A DNA stretch of 64,000 bases from Larix kaempferi (lineage: Eukaryota; Streptophyta; Pinopsida; Pinales; Pinaceae), in assembly GCA_027924585.1 (NCBI GenBank), contig BSBM01000762.1, positions 11,690,501 to 11,754,500 of the forward strand, in the 5' to 3' direction. The notes beneath the pieces were generated by a model that searched no databases, was not told where the DNA came from, and saw only the letters and a program-made list of their open reading frames with translations. The translations under genes and the position numbers were made by a program. Below are positions 51,099 to 62,232 of the stretch, piece by piece (positions within the stretch are counted from its first letter, which is position 1; each line of letters begins with the position of its first letter).

Positions 51099-53392
51099 TA
51101 TTAGAATTTAGATTGCACAACAATCACAACACTAGGATCTGATACATGTGACAATCCAACCTTGATCTAGAAAGAAAAAACAGTCTCACTTCAAATTATT
51201 TGCACAAAGAGATAGCAAGAATAGAGAATAAATATTTGACAGAACACTAGAGAAAAATCACTACAGTGGGAAGTTTTCCACTCTAATATTATTCATCAAC
51301 ATGAGTACAATATATAGATTCTCTCAAGCAGCAAAATCGAGAGACTTATTTGCAATTTGATTAGCTCACCATAATGAGGGCTTACCTAGACTAATTCCCC
51401 CACTAACTAACATTAATGACATCCAACTCATGCTTAGACCTTGTGAATTGGTCAATAACGCCTATGAGAGCCTTGAGTGGATAAGTATGAACCTATGTAT
51501 GGACCAAAGTAGTATAGTAGTGGTGGAGTGATGACTAGTGGCCATTAATTACCCAAAGAGACCAAATCAAGCATGTATCGCACCAAGGTTCCTTAAAATA
51601 GGGGATGGGAGAATTATATCCATAAAGCATTTAATGAGGGAACATTGACTCCAAAAATGAAGGATGGTGCCATAAACTTGTGGAAAAACAGGGCTAGATA
51701 GTCTTTACCATAGTTCTAGGGTCAAATGTGGACAAACTATTGGTCCAAGGCACTCAACTAGGCACTAGCAAGAAACACCATATGAACTAGATACTATGGA
51801 ACGAAATAATGGTGTCTCAACCTTGGTCTAAACTACTTAGGAACAATTATAAGGTCCATGGCATGTCAATTATGGGAATATGTTCCAACACCCCCCCTTA
51901 AGCCAAAATGGTAGTGAGAAATGAGGGCCCATGAAACAAAGTCCTATGGTCATCCTTTACATTATTAGTCCATGTAAAGCGAGGAAAGAGGCAAAACCAC
52001 ATGGGAAAATCCTCCCTAAAAATGGTCATGAAGGAGATCTCAAATCTTATGCTCTCTAGAACTCCAAGGATGAAAATATGTCTGGAGGAATCTTCTTCTT
52101 AGGAAGAATTAGAATGTGCTCAACTAGATCATGATCATGTACATCTACATGATGGAATCTTGAACCATGTAGAGGAACTGAGTAACACTGATACTAGAGA
52201 GAAGGCTACTCTTTAGACTTGAAATTTGAACCAACCAGTGTTCTAGGTCCAAAAGAGACTTGATATGCTTGATAATAAGTGACCCCAAGCAAATCGTAAG
52301 GATCCGAAAGCATCAACTTTGAATCAAGAGAGTTGTAATCAACTCCAAGAAGGTGGAACAAGAGTCCTAAGTGTGCCAATGTGATGGCTAAGGCTTCTCC
52401 ATCTTCTGTGCAACTCTGAAAATCAGTGCTAGCAATCATATAGGAATACATAAGAATCATGGATCCAAGGAGGGAGAATGCTAGAACTCCAATATTTGAT
52501 CCTTCTTCCATAACATCCAAGGGATCACTCTTTCGCACACTAGCAGAATCAACAAAAGAATCATCGAAGAACAATGATGAGAGATGGAAGGACTTATCTT
52601 CAACAGTATTCATGGAAGAAACTCATATGTTATCTTCATGGAAAATAGAGGAAGGCACATAGGAAGAAATTTGAACTAGATCATTTGTTGAGTCTTCTTC
52701 CATTTCTTCATGTACCTATAAACAACACTCTCTGAAATGCAACTATGGAAATTGTTTTGAAACACAATAGATCTGATACCATATTATAATTTATATTGAA
52801 CAACAATCACAACCTAGGTTCTAATACATGTGACAATCCAACCTAGATCTAGATAGCAAAAACAATCTCACTTAGAATTATTTGCACAAAGAGATAGCAG
52901 GAATAGAGAACAAATATTGGAAAAAACACTAGAGGAAAACCACTCTAGTGGGAATTTTTCCACTCTAATATTATTAATTAACATGATTAAAATATATATA
53001 TTCTCTCAAGAGGAAAAACCGAGAGACTTAGTCTCAATTCAAGTAGCTCACCATAATAAGGGCTTACCTAGACTAATTTCCCCACTAACTGACATTAATT
53101 CCATCCAAATCATACTTGGACCTCACTAATTTGTCAATAACGTCTATGAGAGTCTTGAGTGGATAAGTATGAACCTATGTGTGGGCCAAAGTAGTGGATT
53201 AGTGGTGGAGTGATGACTAGTGGCCATTAATTACCCAAAGAGACCAAATCAAGCTTGTATTGCACCAAGGTTCCTTAAAACAACGGGATGGGAACCTTAT
53301 CTCCATAAATCATTTAATTAGGAAACATTGAATCCCAAAATGGAGGATGGTGGATAAGCATGTGGAAAAACAGGGCTATATAGGCTTTACCA
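51099..53392 (-). mobile_element. Element G: non-autonomous Ty1/copia-like, 5' LTR truncated
   Basis: LTR copies 51099-51890 and 52782-53392 are direct repeats. In element sense the LTR starts TGTTGGAACA, preceded by the polypurine tract TAAGGGGGGG (51900-51891). TGGTATCAGA (52781-52772), the initiator-Met site usual in copia elements, abuts the other LTR. The interior is only about 890 bp and has no gag or pol. The second LTR is cut at 53392, where H begins. Confidence 0.85.
52206..52613 (-). CDS. Short ORF inside element G, unknown
   Basis: 135 codons on the element's sense strand. I do not recognise it. It has a hydrophobic stretch, NIGVLAFSLLGSMILMYSYM, that could span a membrane, and a later ALAITLAHLGLLFHLLG segment. 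A short start piece, MEEDSTNDLV, lies upstream after the primer site. There is no Gag zinc finger and no enzyme motif. It may be a remnant of a captured host sequence or a chance frame. Confidence 0.3.
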   Translation of the reverse strand: MNTVEDKSFHLSSLFFDDSFVDSASVRKSDPLDVMEEGSNIGVLAFSLLGSMILMYSYMIASTDFQSCTEDGEALAITLAHLGLLFHLLGVDYNSLDSKLMLSDPYDLLGVTYYQAYQVSFGPRTLVGSNFKSKE

Positions 53393-55635
53393 CTAGAGTG
53401 CTCTAGAAGACTCAAACTCAACCAAACGGTTCCTAAACTCAGTTAACTGAAGACACAATCAGTTAACTGATCAAGGAGGGCGCATTAGTGATTTTGACAT
53501 GAAAAATAGTTATAAAATGGCACATGATACCACAACCATGGCATTCAAATCTCTAACCCTCCACAAGAGTCACCTAACTGAAGTGGACTGAACTAGAACA
53601 TTGAGTCAGTTCCTATAAAATAGGGAAATGACTAAATTGGTCCTAAAATGATGCATGGAGGGCTCAGAAGGTGGTAGATAGATCCTAGATGACATCTACA
53701 CACCACTTGGGGGCAAATGACATCATCAACTACTGGGAAAATGAAATAATGTTAGGTAGGACAAGGATGGAGTATTAAAATATCCTAACACTCCCATTTA
53801 ATCCATACTTGTGCATCCTAGGCCCTGGTTACTAAGACCAAAGGTCACCCATACAATCAAAATAAATTATAAAAAATAAAAGAATTGTCCATGAACCAAG
53901 GAAATGGGGAAAAACCTCATGGGAAAAATATCCCTCCTAAAAAAGAACAGCAGTAGGGAACTCAAATAACCTTCATGCTAATCAGAGAAGGGAAAAATTT
54001 TCCTAAGTGAAATCCTTTCCAAAAATATTGACAATATGCTCCTATGTAGGATAGCAATGTAGGTGCTAGATCTGGATCTGGATCTGGATCTGCTTCTCTG
54101 ATGTACCTCCCACTGTGTAGAAGTTTAATTTTCCAAAACAAGTCTTTCATGAACCCTTCTTGATACTGGAGTGAATGGCTCATTGAGGTCCAAATCATGA
54201 ACCTTTGATTACACTTTTTTAGACAACCGAGATTACTTCTTGGTTGTATATCCCCCATGGCAAGTCTCTTCAAGATATTGTGGATCAAAACACACCATCA
54301 TGTAGCACCTCTTTGAGAGAAGTGGATCTGCATGACATAGTGCAAGTTTTACATGATACTGAGATCTGGTGATTCTATATTCAGAAGGATCCCCAAGTGT
54401 GTTCCCAATAGCTACATGGACTTTGTGTTCCCATATAGGACTTGGCCATGGATTGGGAGAATTTGTTGGATATGGATTCGAATCTCCCTGAACTTTATTC
54501 TCAACATCAAGATCTTGATCCAATCTATTCAGATACTTGGCCTTCTGCACAGGTGCTTGGTGTTCGAACTCCTTCACCATTGTTACCTTGTACAATGAAT
54601 TGTTGTGCAAGACCATCTACATATCATCCTTCCAATCAAGGTAATTGAAGGGTGTCAAGATCCTGGGTGAGAGAGGAGAGTTCGAATTGTCCATGAGAAC
54701 TGCAGGAGCGAATACAAGGTGAAACTGCTATAACTTCTCCACTCAAAATTTTTTTGAATAACCTACAAAAAAATATCGATTTTGGAGATAGACTACTACT
54801 GAGAATTGCTTTAGGACAATAGGAACATTTTTCTGGATCCTTCACACCTGGCTAGACCTCAAAGGATTTCTCCAATGAATTCAATGCAATGGCACCGGGA
54901 TTTGCAGTGGAAATCCAAAGGCTTCTGGTGCACTACTGAAAGAAACTGCTCAACCTACACTCAAATGGATCTGATACCATGTGAAATTCTAAATCACATC
55001 AGACCTAAGAGATGAGTATACCTCATAGAGAAAGAATGACCAGAAAATATGAATTAGAGTGAAAACTGTAGTAAAAATGAGCAGACAATTAATCATGCAT
55101 GAGAACTCAAATAGGAGCAGAATAATGTCACATGATCCAATAATCAGTATAATGAAAAATGATGTTACAATGGAGAGAATTCGAATCACACAGGATAATT
55201 CGAACCTTAGTTGGTCTAGGATAGGAATTGTCACCACTAGAATGCTCTAGAAGACTCAAACTCAACCTAACTGATCCTAAACTCAGTTAACTGAAGACAA
55301 AATCAGTTAAATGATCAAGGAGGGTGAATTAGTGAGTTTTCCATGCAAAACAGTCAGAAAAGGGCACATAATACCACGATCAATGGAATTTGAAGCTCTA
55401 ACCCCCCACAAGAGTCATCTAACTCATGTGCACTAAACTGGAACACTAAGTAGGTTCCTATAAAATAGGGAACTAACTAAACTGGTCCTAAAATGATGCA
55501 TGGAGGTATGAGAAGGTGGTAGATGGATCCTGGATAAAATATGCACACCACTAGGGAGAAAATGACATCATCAACTACTAGGAAAATGAAATAATGCTAG
55601 GTAGTACAAGGATGGAGTATTAAATTATCCTAACA
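53393..55635 (-). mobile_element. Element H: non-autonomous Ty1/copia-like, 3' LTR truncated
   Basis: LTR 54980-55635 (656 bp, TGTGAAATTC to CCTAACA on the plus strand) and a partial copy 53393-53790 are direct repeats. The primer site TGGTATCAGATCC (minus, 54979 downward) is flush with the 5' LTR, and GGGAG precedes the 3' LTR at 53791-53797. The interior of about 1.2 kb lacks gag and pol. Its 3' untranslated part (about 53870-53970) is similar to that of G (51960-52050), so the two are related. Confidence 0.85.
53791..54979 (-). other. Interior of element H without gag-pol
   Basis: Overlapping frames exist on both strands. Minus 54233-54616 (127 codons) and 53962-54288 (108 codons) have no motif. 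Plus 54442-54648 begins MDWENLLDMDSNLPELY and is followed by AAG/GTAATT, a splice-donor-like site. A 22-bp TCTGGA microsatellite lies at about 54070-54091 and gives DPDPDPD on the minus strand. The interior may be captured host sequence, but this is not proven. Confidence 0.45.
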
Positions 55636-57950
55636 TACATGTGATAAAAAGGATCATATCCACGAACAAATACATTGTGTATATATGTCGCAATATACAA
55701 TCAGGAGGATAGATCGAAATAAACTCCAATGTAGCTTGGGAGGCGAAACAAGGATGCATGATGCAACTCCTAAACTCAAGGTCTTCTCAAACCCCGATGG
55801 AGTCGTTCTATGACATGTGAATAGATGTGTTGATGTGAACATGCAGGAATCCATCTGATTATCGGTCAATGATGTTTACCATTAACAAACATGCGGGAAT
55901 CCACCAATGATAATAATGGACCCCAAGACACCTAGTACATTCTAGTGAGTGTGAATAGATGAGATTATGTCAAAAACTCATAGAAGCACTCAATTAGGAG
56001 TCAATAAAATTTACTCCTTCTCGAACACAAGTAAAACCTACCACTAATGACTACAAGCTCCATGGTACTATGGCTTACAGACTTACTTCATAAATAAGGA
56101 GTTGATGTCGATAGGAAGGAGTCCATTGAAGGAGGGCCTTAAGGTATCCCGGATCAACTGACATGAAATGAACATCGAGAGATGTGATAAAGAGATAATA
56201 TCATCAAGTACAACAAATTGACATAGGGGTGGCCAATAAAAATGGTCAATGAGAATAAACAATGGCCAACTTAGGTTTACATTCCCTTGAACATATAGCA
56301 CAACAACTATGTAAGTAGGCAGTATAGACTCGACAACACTATATAGACCATAGTGCAATGACGTAGGAGGAATCAGAGAACCCTCCATAGTAATTGGAAG
56401 AGTAACCAATATGAGAAATAATGTGACTGATGAGGATGGTTAGGTTCTTAAGCAAGATATAACCCAACAATAAGACAAATATGCAAGAATGTGACATGTT
56501 CAGGGGTGAAATATTGGACTCCTTCCAATTCTTAAGATAGACAATAAATTTCTCCATCCCCCCCTTTTTTCTATTTTTAAGTACCTTCTTCATTTTTTAA
56601 CAAGTGTGAAAAAGAGATAGAAGTAAGATCGATAACACAATTTTTGTAGGAGTTTAACAATCCCAAAAAAGAAAAGTCGAATTATTCTTCATTTTTTAAC
56701 AAGCTTGAAGAAAAGATAGAAGAGTGCTCCATATAGTGTCTTTCTCGTTAAATTTTAATGAGACTGGAAAAGTAAATTCAATTCCATCTTTATTTTTTAA
56801 TGAGCTCAAAGAAGAGAGGGAATATTGCTCAATATAGGTCTATTTCCATAGAATTTTATTGAGCCCGAAAAGGTAAACTCAATTCCTCCTTCTATTTTTA
56901 ACGAGCTCGAAGGAAAGAGGAAAGAATGATCGTAACGTACATTTTCCATTGAATCCATATTTAGCTGGGATCCATATTTGTTTTTTATGGATCTCAAATA
57001 AAGGAGATAAAATTGCTCCATAATGCACCTTTTTTGTTCAATTTTACAAGCTCAAAAAGGATACAAGGAAACTTTGTGGGAGAGAACAAGTGGTACTAGT
57101 GGGTGTCAATAAGTTCCTTTGCATGTGGAACTAACTAGGTGATAGGTGTCATAAGTGTGGAATAATGAGCAAAAGTGGACAACTCATAGCAAAAATGATC
57201 TCCCTACGTAGGATATTGCAATAGGAACCAAAGTGAGGTATCATGCTAGTAGTCTATTGCGACTGCAACAACATAATCATAGTGAGCAAAGCAAGCAACA
57301 AGTAGCAATACATAAGCGACCAAGTGTGTGCAACCATATAAGAAATAAAAAAACTTGGGAACCTCAAGGGAAGGCTAGGATAATAATGACGAGAGAGAAA
57401 AATGAGGCTCAAGGTTGTTGAATTCATAGACTAAATGGGTTCCTAGTCCTACCATAGCAGGAACATGGGAACCAAATAATAATCCAGGTGCTACTCAAGG
57501 GTACCCATGTAGGGAAGGCACTACCGTCTAAGATACATGCAATTGGCGAAAGGGGAAAAACATATCCCTATACGCCAAAGGTATAAATTACGTACCATAA
57601 GTGAATGTCTCTAAAAAAATCCTATGCCTCATTCATTAAATCCTAGAAAAATATCCAAAATTATCTCCAAAGCGCACATCAATAGCCCAAAAAGATAAAA
57701 ATAGGAAAAAATGCATCCATGTAATATTTTTAGATTTTGTAAAAGACTTGGAGTGCCTATGAGGCAAAATTCATGTTGTATTTTTCTCTGTTAAGATAAA
57801 AATTAAACTCGTAGTGGCAGATCCAACATGCTAAATGAACAAGGACTCGTGTATTCACCTAGGTCAGTAAGGGGGGATGGCATATAACCTAAAATCTAAA
57901 TATGACCTTATTCAACCCTTCTTGCCTTATAATTTTTATAAACCCATACT
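55636..57950 (-). repeat. Diverged LTR of the A/B (Tat) lineage, proximal part
   Basis: Read on the minus strand it is colinear with B LTR sequence. Examples are GTCATTAGTGGTAGGTT (rc of about 56040-56056; B 5694-5710), GTCGAGTCTATACTGCCT (rc of about 56316; B 5401) and GGGTACCCTTGAGTAG (rc of about 57497; B about 4687). It ends somewhere near 57950. H is inserted in it. With the A protease at 49554 it is best explained as the LTR of element A, but the link is inference. No genes. Confidence 0.65.
56566..57065 (-). repeat. Degenerate tandem expansion inside the LTR
   Basis: About nine degenerate units of 55-65 bp alternate T-rich (TTCATTTTTTAACAAG, TTTATTTTTTAATGAGC) and A-rich (GAAGAAAAGATAGAAG, TCGAAGGAAAGAGG) halves. 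B has a single corresponding unit (TATTCTTTTTCAAGCTTTAC, about 5136), so expansion took place in this copy or its source. Confidence 0.65.
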
Positions 57951-59185
57951 TTTTCCTAATTAATTCCTTAAACCTGTTTTTGAAGTTAAAAAGGGAATTA
58001 AGAGAGAGATTAAGAGGTTAATGGAAAATTGACAAGTGTTGTTGGGGAAGCATGCATATAACAAAAAGAATGTAAAGAGGGATAAGAACAAAAAAAAAGG
58101 AGGAGAGAAAAAGAGAAGAAAAGAACGCAGTGGGCAGCATGAGAATGTTGTAGAGTTGAAGGAAATCAGGATTGAATGGTCGATTGGAATTGCTGGAGGA
58201 CAGAGTAATTAGTCCAATTACAGATTAAAGTGCCCAATACGTCCAAATTCTAGTTGGGTTGGTCAAGAGTACCTGTAATCCCAATCATGTTTTGTTTATT
58301 TTTATGGTTGGTAATTTACACTTGATTTTCCTATGGTTGCACCTGAGAAATGGCAATGGTGTAAGAAGTTATTTTAGTGGAATTCTAAGCACATGTGCAA
58401 GGATGTATTTCACTGTGGTTCTAGTTAGAATGAAGTTAAGAGAAATGATTGCATAGTTGGCATGGATTTGGTAACAAACCAATAAATCTTGTTTTCCTAG
58501 TGAGGAAATCTTGAGAGAAATCTAGGGTTTGTGAGAGCCTATGGTGAATGCATGAGTCTCGGCTCAGGGGTCGAATTCTGTTGAGATATTAATCAGAAGA
58601 ATTACCTATGATCGGGTGGAGCGCGGCTGACATGAATCCATTTGATTATTTCAAATATTTTACAGATAAGTTTAATACCTAGAAATTTTGTCTTAATTTC
58701 TTAGATGTTATTTAATTAATTGTCAGTTAAGTATTTGCAAAAATTCCTTGTTAAATTTCCTAAGTTTTTATACAAGGTAGGAAATCATATTTATTTGGAT
58801 TAATTCATGGGAATGAAATAATTACAAGTCTAATTATGTGATATTGATTTTATGCAAGCCGGTCTATTTTTATTTAAGTCGACGTCGAAAATTATTTCCT
58901 GTACAAAATGTTAATTTTCTAGTTTGAAACTGTAATGTTTAATTAAATTATGTCGAAGAGCACAATGTTTGGAAAATTTAGAAGAATGGATAAATAATCT
59001 TGAATTTTGATCATTTCTATTACTTTCCTTTAACTTAAAGCTTTATGGAAAAACTATGATTTTATTACCCAGGTTTGTGTGATAATGCTAGTTTTACTGC
59101 TTTACCTTGTAGCTCCTAAGTTCCAGAAAATGAATCTGCAATTCATAAGGGAATTAGTTGGAAAAGAAATAGTTCATTAAAAATT
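57951..59185. other. No gene recognised
   Basis: AT-rich sequence with a purine-rich block at about 58085-58130. ORF 58259-58456 has no motif. Possibly the lost gag/leader of element C, but nothing in it matches B gag. Confidence 0.4.
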
Positions 59186-59949
59186 GTGGAACATGAAATT
59201 CAAACATACCCCAATGTTAAACCTGTTCGACAAAAAAATTGTCTAGTTAATCCTAGGAAGGTAGTAGTTGTTAAAGATGAAGTTGAAAAACTTTTAAAAG
59301 CCAGTTTCATCTATCATATTGTTATGATAGAATGGGTATCCAATCATGTTCTAGTAGACAAAAATCAAGTTACTATCATAGTTTGTACTGATTTTCATGA
59401 TCTAAACAAAGTCTGTCCCAAGGACAACTATCCCACACCATTCATCGATCAAATTATTGATGAATGTGCTAGAAGAGAAATATTTTATTTTATGGATACA
59501 GTTTTAGGCTATAATAAGATCAAAATTAAACCTAAGGACCAACATAATACAACTTTCATTTTTCCTTGGGGTACTTCCGCTTAAAGGAAGGTGCCCTTCG
59601 GTTTGAAAATACCAGAGCTAATTTCCAGTGTGCTATGAGTTTTTCCTTCCACGATATTAAACACATCGTAAATCCTTATTTTAATGATATCCCTGCTCAA
59701 TCTCGAAAGAGACGAGACCATCTTGATCATTTATGCCTTGTGTTTGAATGGTGCAGACACTATAAGATTCGTTTGAATCCTAATAAGTGTAGTTTTTCCC
59801 TCGAGTCTGGACGTTTGTTAGGATTTATTATATCCAACAAAGGGATCATGGTAAATCCTTTGAAAGTTGAGGATATTGTAAATTTTCCTCCTCCTCCTAC
59901 TATTCCTCAACTTCAAATCCTACAAGGGAAGGCTATTTTTCTTAGATGA
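59186..59949 (+). pseudogene. pol: RT of element C
   Basis: The frame 59186-59584 has VEHEIQTYPNVKPVRQ, EVEKLLKASFIYHIVMIEWVSN, PFIDQIIDECARREIFYFMD and HNTTFIFPWGT. A frameshift at about 59575 leads to 59566-59949 with NFQCAMSFSFHDIKHIVNPYFND (the YxDD box is now YFND), KIRLNPNKCSF and GFIISNKGIMVNP. The loss of a catalytic Asp shows that it is inactive. Confidence 0.85.
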
Positions 59950-60444
59950 TTTGTAGCAAACTAGGCTAAAATTACCAAAGGATTCATGCGATTGCTTAAG
60001 AAAGGTGTCCCATTGATTTGGGATGAAGCTACTCAAAATTATTTTGAAAATCATAAGAAAGCATTATTAATAGCTCCTTTACTTAGCGCACTAGGTTATA
60101 TGAGGGATTTCATTGTATATACGGCTGCATTGGATTCAATACTTGGTATAGTTTTAGTTCAGGAAGATGACCAGATGCAAGAGCATGTTATCTATTACCT
60201 TAGTCGTTAATTGATAAGTCCTACACTTTGTTATTCTCACATTAAGAAGTTGGCCTTGGAATTTGTTTATGTTGTCCAAAGACTTTGTCATTACATTCTA
60301 TTGCGAACAACCACAGTGGTTGCAGATGTCAATCCATTTCAATTATTTTTAACTTAACGAATAGTTGGGCGCAAATACAATAAATGGATTATTATATTAC
60401 AAGAATTCGATCTTGGATTTCAATCTGCAAAATCAAAGAAATAT
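59950..60444 (+). pseudogene. pol: RNase H of element C
   Basis: The frame 59986-60210 has LLKKGVPLIWDEATQNYFE and FIVYTAALDSILGIVLVQEDD. As in A and B, the first catalytic Asp of the ordinary RNase H is absent. HVIYYLSR, then stops, then KKLALEFVYVVQRLCHYILL and KYNKWIIILQEFDLGFQ continue the tether. Confidence 0.8.
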
Positions 60445-61795
60445 TTGGTTTTTGCTGAATTAATTTCAGAGTTTACAAATGAAGAAAATCATAAAATCAA
60501 AGAAATCTCAAAACGTGATGAGCATATATTTTTTATTTCTTCATATGACCCTTGGTATGGAGATATTTTGATCTATATTCAGACTTTGAAGTGTCCTTTT
60601 ACTTTTTCAAGGTATGAAAGAAGATGTTTACACCATAATGTGAAGAATATCCTCATCATCAATAACACTTTATACCGAAGAGGAGTTGACTCCATTTTGC
60701 GTCGATGTTTAACCCATGAAGAAGCAAAGTCGGTTTTGAATGATTCTTAAAATGGAGTATGTGGGGGCCATTTATCTGGGTTAACTACATCACAAAATAT
60801 CTTATAGGGTGGTTATTTTTGGACTTCAATCTTTAAAGATTGCATGGAAGCAGTTAAATTTTGTCATCCATGTCAAATATTTACCAAGAATATGTGGGTG
60901 CATCCAACTCCTCTTTTTCCCATTATTTTCGTAGGCCCCTTCACCAAGTGTGGGGTTGATTTTATGACTTGCAAACCAGATTTGGTAGGGGAGCATGAAT
61001 ATATTATAGTGGCTATCGACTACTTCACTAAGTGGGCAGAGGCTATGCCTACATTTAAGGTTGATGGGGAAACTATAGCATATTTCGTGTTCAATCAAAT
61101 TACATCACGGTTTGGTATCCTGAAAGAGATTCTCACTGATCATGGAAGTCATTTTCATAATCACAAGATGACATAATTAACTACCATGTTGGGTTTTAAA
61201 CAAGATCACTCATATCCATTTTACTCACAAGTTAATGGTCAAGTTGAAGTTGTGAATAAAACTCTTAAGATTATTCTTCAGCGTATTGTTAATGCTAGTA
61301 AATATAACTAGCATATCATGTTATATCCTTCTCTTAGGGATTATTGAACCATAGTTAAAACTGCTATAAATGTTTTCACCTTTCTAACTCATTCATGTTG
61401 GAAGAAGTAATTCCAATTGAGTTTGAAATCCCTTCTTTGAAGTTAGTTGTACAAATCTTACTTGAGACTCCTGTTTTGGAGGAACGGTTAATTCAATTGG
61501 AACATCTAGACGAACAATGTCGAGATGCAACCATGGATAATGAGGCACATAAAAATAGGTTCAAGTGTCAATATGACAAGTCTGTCTAGCCTAAAGTCTT
61601 TTATGAAGGTGATCTTGTCTTCGTTTATGACCAAGACAAAGAACTTTTAGGGGCACGCAAATTTAATCCCATGTGGATTGGTCCATATATTGTAACATGT
61701 GTCTTAAGAAAAGAGAATATGAGTTAGCATATTATGAAGGGAACAAGCTTCCAGAGCCTAGAAATGGGCTCTATTTGAAGAAGTATTATGCTTAG
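60445..61795 (+). pseudogene. pol: Integrase of element C
   Basis: Frames 60445-60750 (YERRCLHHNVKNILIINNTLYRRG), 60844-61176 (CHPCQIF of the zinc domain, CGVDFMTCKPD, LTDHGSHFHN) and 61395-61589 (C-terminal linker) are separated by stops and a frameshift. NGQVEVVNKTL with the catalytic Glu lies at about 61234-61266. NPMWIGPYIV and the end NGLYLKKYYA with TAG at 61793 match the end of B integrase. Confidence 0.85.
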
Positions 61796-61882
61796 ATCAT
61801 GTACTTTTTCATGTAAATAGTTGTACATTTGTATAGTCTATATTTTGGAATTAATCTTATATAGATATGTTGTTGTTTTCAT

Positions 61883-62232
61883 ATGCCAAATCAAGCTTTT
61901 CTAGGATTTCCTGATGGTGCTAGTCACCATACTCATCACCTTGCTTCCGCTGCTTGGGTGATTTACTCACCCACTGGTTAACTAGTCTCATCAGGAAGCG
62001 TTGTCTTGGTCCGGTAACTAATAATAGGGATGAATATAGTGTTGTCATTGAATTAATTCGAGATGCTTTATCCCATGATATATTTTATATTGAAGCAATA
62101 CTTGGCTCGCAACTAATTGTATCCTAGCTAAATGGCGAGTATAGAGTTCGTGATCCTACTTTGCTGTGCCAGTTCTTAAGAGTTCGGTTACTTGAGCGAT
62201 CTTTCATTTGTATCATATATAATCATATTTAA
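61883..62232 (+). pseudogene. Additional RNase H of element C
   Basis: This starts MPNQAFLGFPDGASHHTHHLASAAWV, 87 bp after the pol stop, in the same place as in B. Catalytic Asp is kept in FPDGAS, and NNRDEYSVVIELI carries the Glu. LGSQLIVS has Gly for the third acidic residue. A TAA and a frameshift near 61980 and a TAG near 62128 break it. It ends at about 62230 without the last Asp motif. Its presence in a second, older copy shows that the position after integrase is a family trait. Confidence 0.8.

Larger units (their letters stand above)
59186..62232 (+). mobile_element. Element C: degraded Tat-type pol without visible LTRs
   Basis: Colinear with B from the RT fingers (41660) through RNase H and integrase to the extra RNase H (44812), with many stops and several frameshifts. 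No LTR, primer site, gag or protease could be found on either side, so it is a truncated or very old copy. It is useful because it fixes the ancestral residues at several stops of B. Confidence 0.85.

Noticed and set aside
54442-54648. Host gene exon in element H
   Set aside because: The frame has a plausible start and a donor-like site, but I recognise no family, so it stays a possibility in the findings.
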